Source: Bdellovibrionales bacterium
Lineage (GTDB): Bacteria > Myxococcota > XYA12-FULL-58-9 > SYDY01
Direction: 5' to 3'
NCBI GenBank assembly: GCA_005801425.1
Contig: SYDY01000117.1
Location: 1 to 39,142 of the forward strand
DNA: 39,142 nucleotides
Part shown: piece after piece, positions 39,123 to 39,142 of the stretch
How the letters are laid out: each line of letters begins with the position of its first letter
Position numbering within the stretch: the first letter of the stretch is position 1
Position numbers and translations under genes: made by a program
Notes under the pieces: generated by a model
Told to the model about the DNA's origin: nothing
Database searches by the model: none
The model's input: only the letters and a program-made list of their open reading frames with translations

Positions 39123-39142
39123 CTCTCCCGCTTGCGGGAGAG
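39123..39142. repeat. GCTTGC-centred palindromic repeat at the window end
   Basis: CTCTCCCGC TT GCGGGAGAG, a 9-bp perfect stem with a 2-base loop, 12 bases after the stop of the fusion gene. It could end transcription, but the window stops before any T-run would be seen. It has the same architecture as the copies at 21526 and 25560. Confidence 0.75.

Overview
The window looks like a moderate-GC, Gram-negative, deltaproteobacterial (probably Myxococcota-like) chromosome. The evidence is a basal, flagellum-like type III secretion system (T3SS), large cysteine-rich lipoproteins, a peptidase/beta-propeller/outer-membrane-barrel fusion, and many short palindromic repeats. The taxonomic call is inference; no rRNA or tRNA gene was seen. 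The first ~120 bases do not belong to the rest: they read on the minus strand as a GC-rich methylenetetrahydrofolate reductase fragment abutting an in-frame SecA tail, which suggests a chimeric contig end.

Layout. 122-6207 (mostly +): SecA C-terminus, HD phosphohydrolase, a convergent tryptophan 2,3-dioxygenase, a small membrane protein, an exported alkaline-phosphatase-superfamily enzyme and a TrkA-N potassium channel. 6287-27094 (nearly all -): one long T3SS locus. In transcription order it holds three small accessory genes, a small unknown gene, a FliA-type sigma factor, sctI, sctJ, a FliG-like protein in the sctK place, sctL, sctN, sctO, sctP, a SopB/IpgD-like phosphoinositide phosphatase, [an opposite-strand VTT/TVP38 membrane gene], sctQ, a FliN-like gene, a FliO-like gene, sctR, sctS, sctT, sctU, a small unknown, a SycD-like chaperone, a membrane-anchored TPR protein and a DegT/DnrJ aminotransferase. 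27167-32468 (-): fmt, def, a receiver-like/J-domain-like protein, priA and a LolA-like exported protein. 32565-39110 (+): a cysteine-rich lipoprotein with an HELMH metalloprotease motif, then a secreted HELAH peptidase/PD40 propeller/Omp85-like barrel fusion.

How it works together. The T3SS locus matches the flagellar order fliE-F-G-H-I-J-K-M-N-O-P-Q-R-flhB gene for gene, with a FliA-type sigma factor upstream. Yet it has injectisome hallmarks: a short lipoprotein SctJ, SctI rather than FliE, a SycD-like chaperone, a candidate effector, and no hook or filament genes. This fits a non-flagellar T3SS that kept FliG- and FliO-like parts. SctV, SctC, SctD, a recognisable needle and recognisable translocators are not in the window. 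The SopB-like gene inside the core operon suggests that the machine delivers a lipid phosphatase into a eukaryotic target.

Short palindromes centred on TTCGCGAA or GCTTGC sit in many intergenic gaps of the T3SS locus. In two genes (the HD hydrolase and the receiver/J-like gene) the same palindrome is read through in frame, adding a peptide of the type RAVREPxLQ. A separate perfect 34-bp inverted repeat follows priA.
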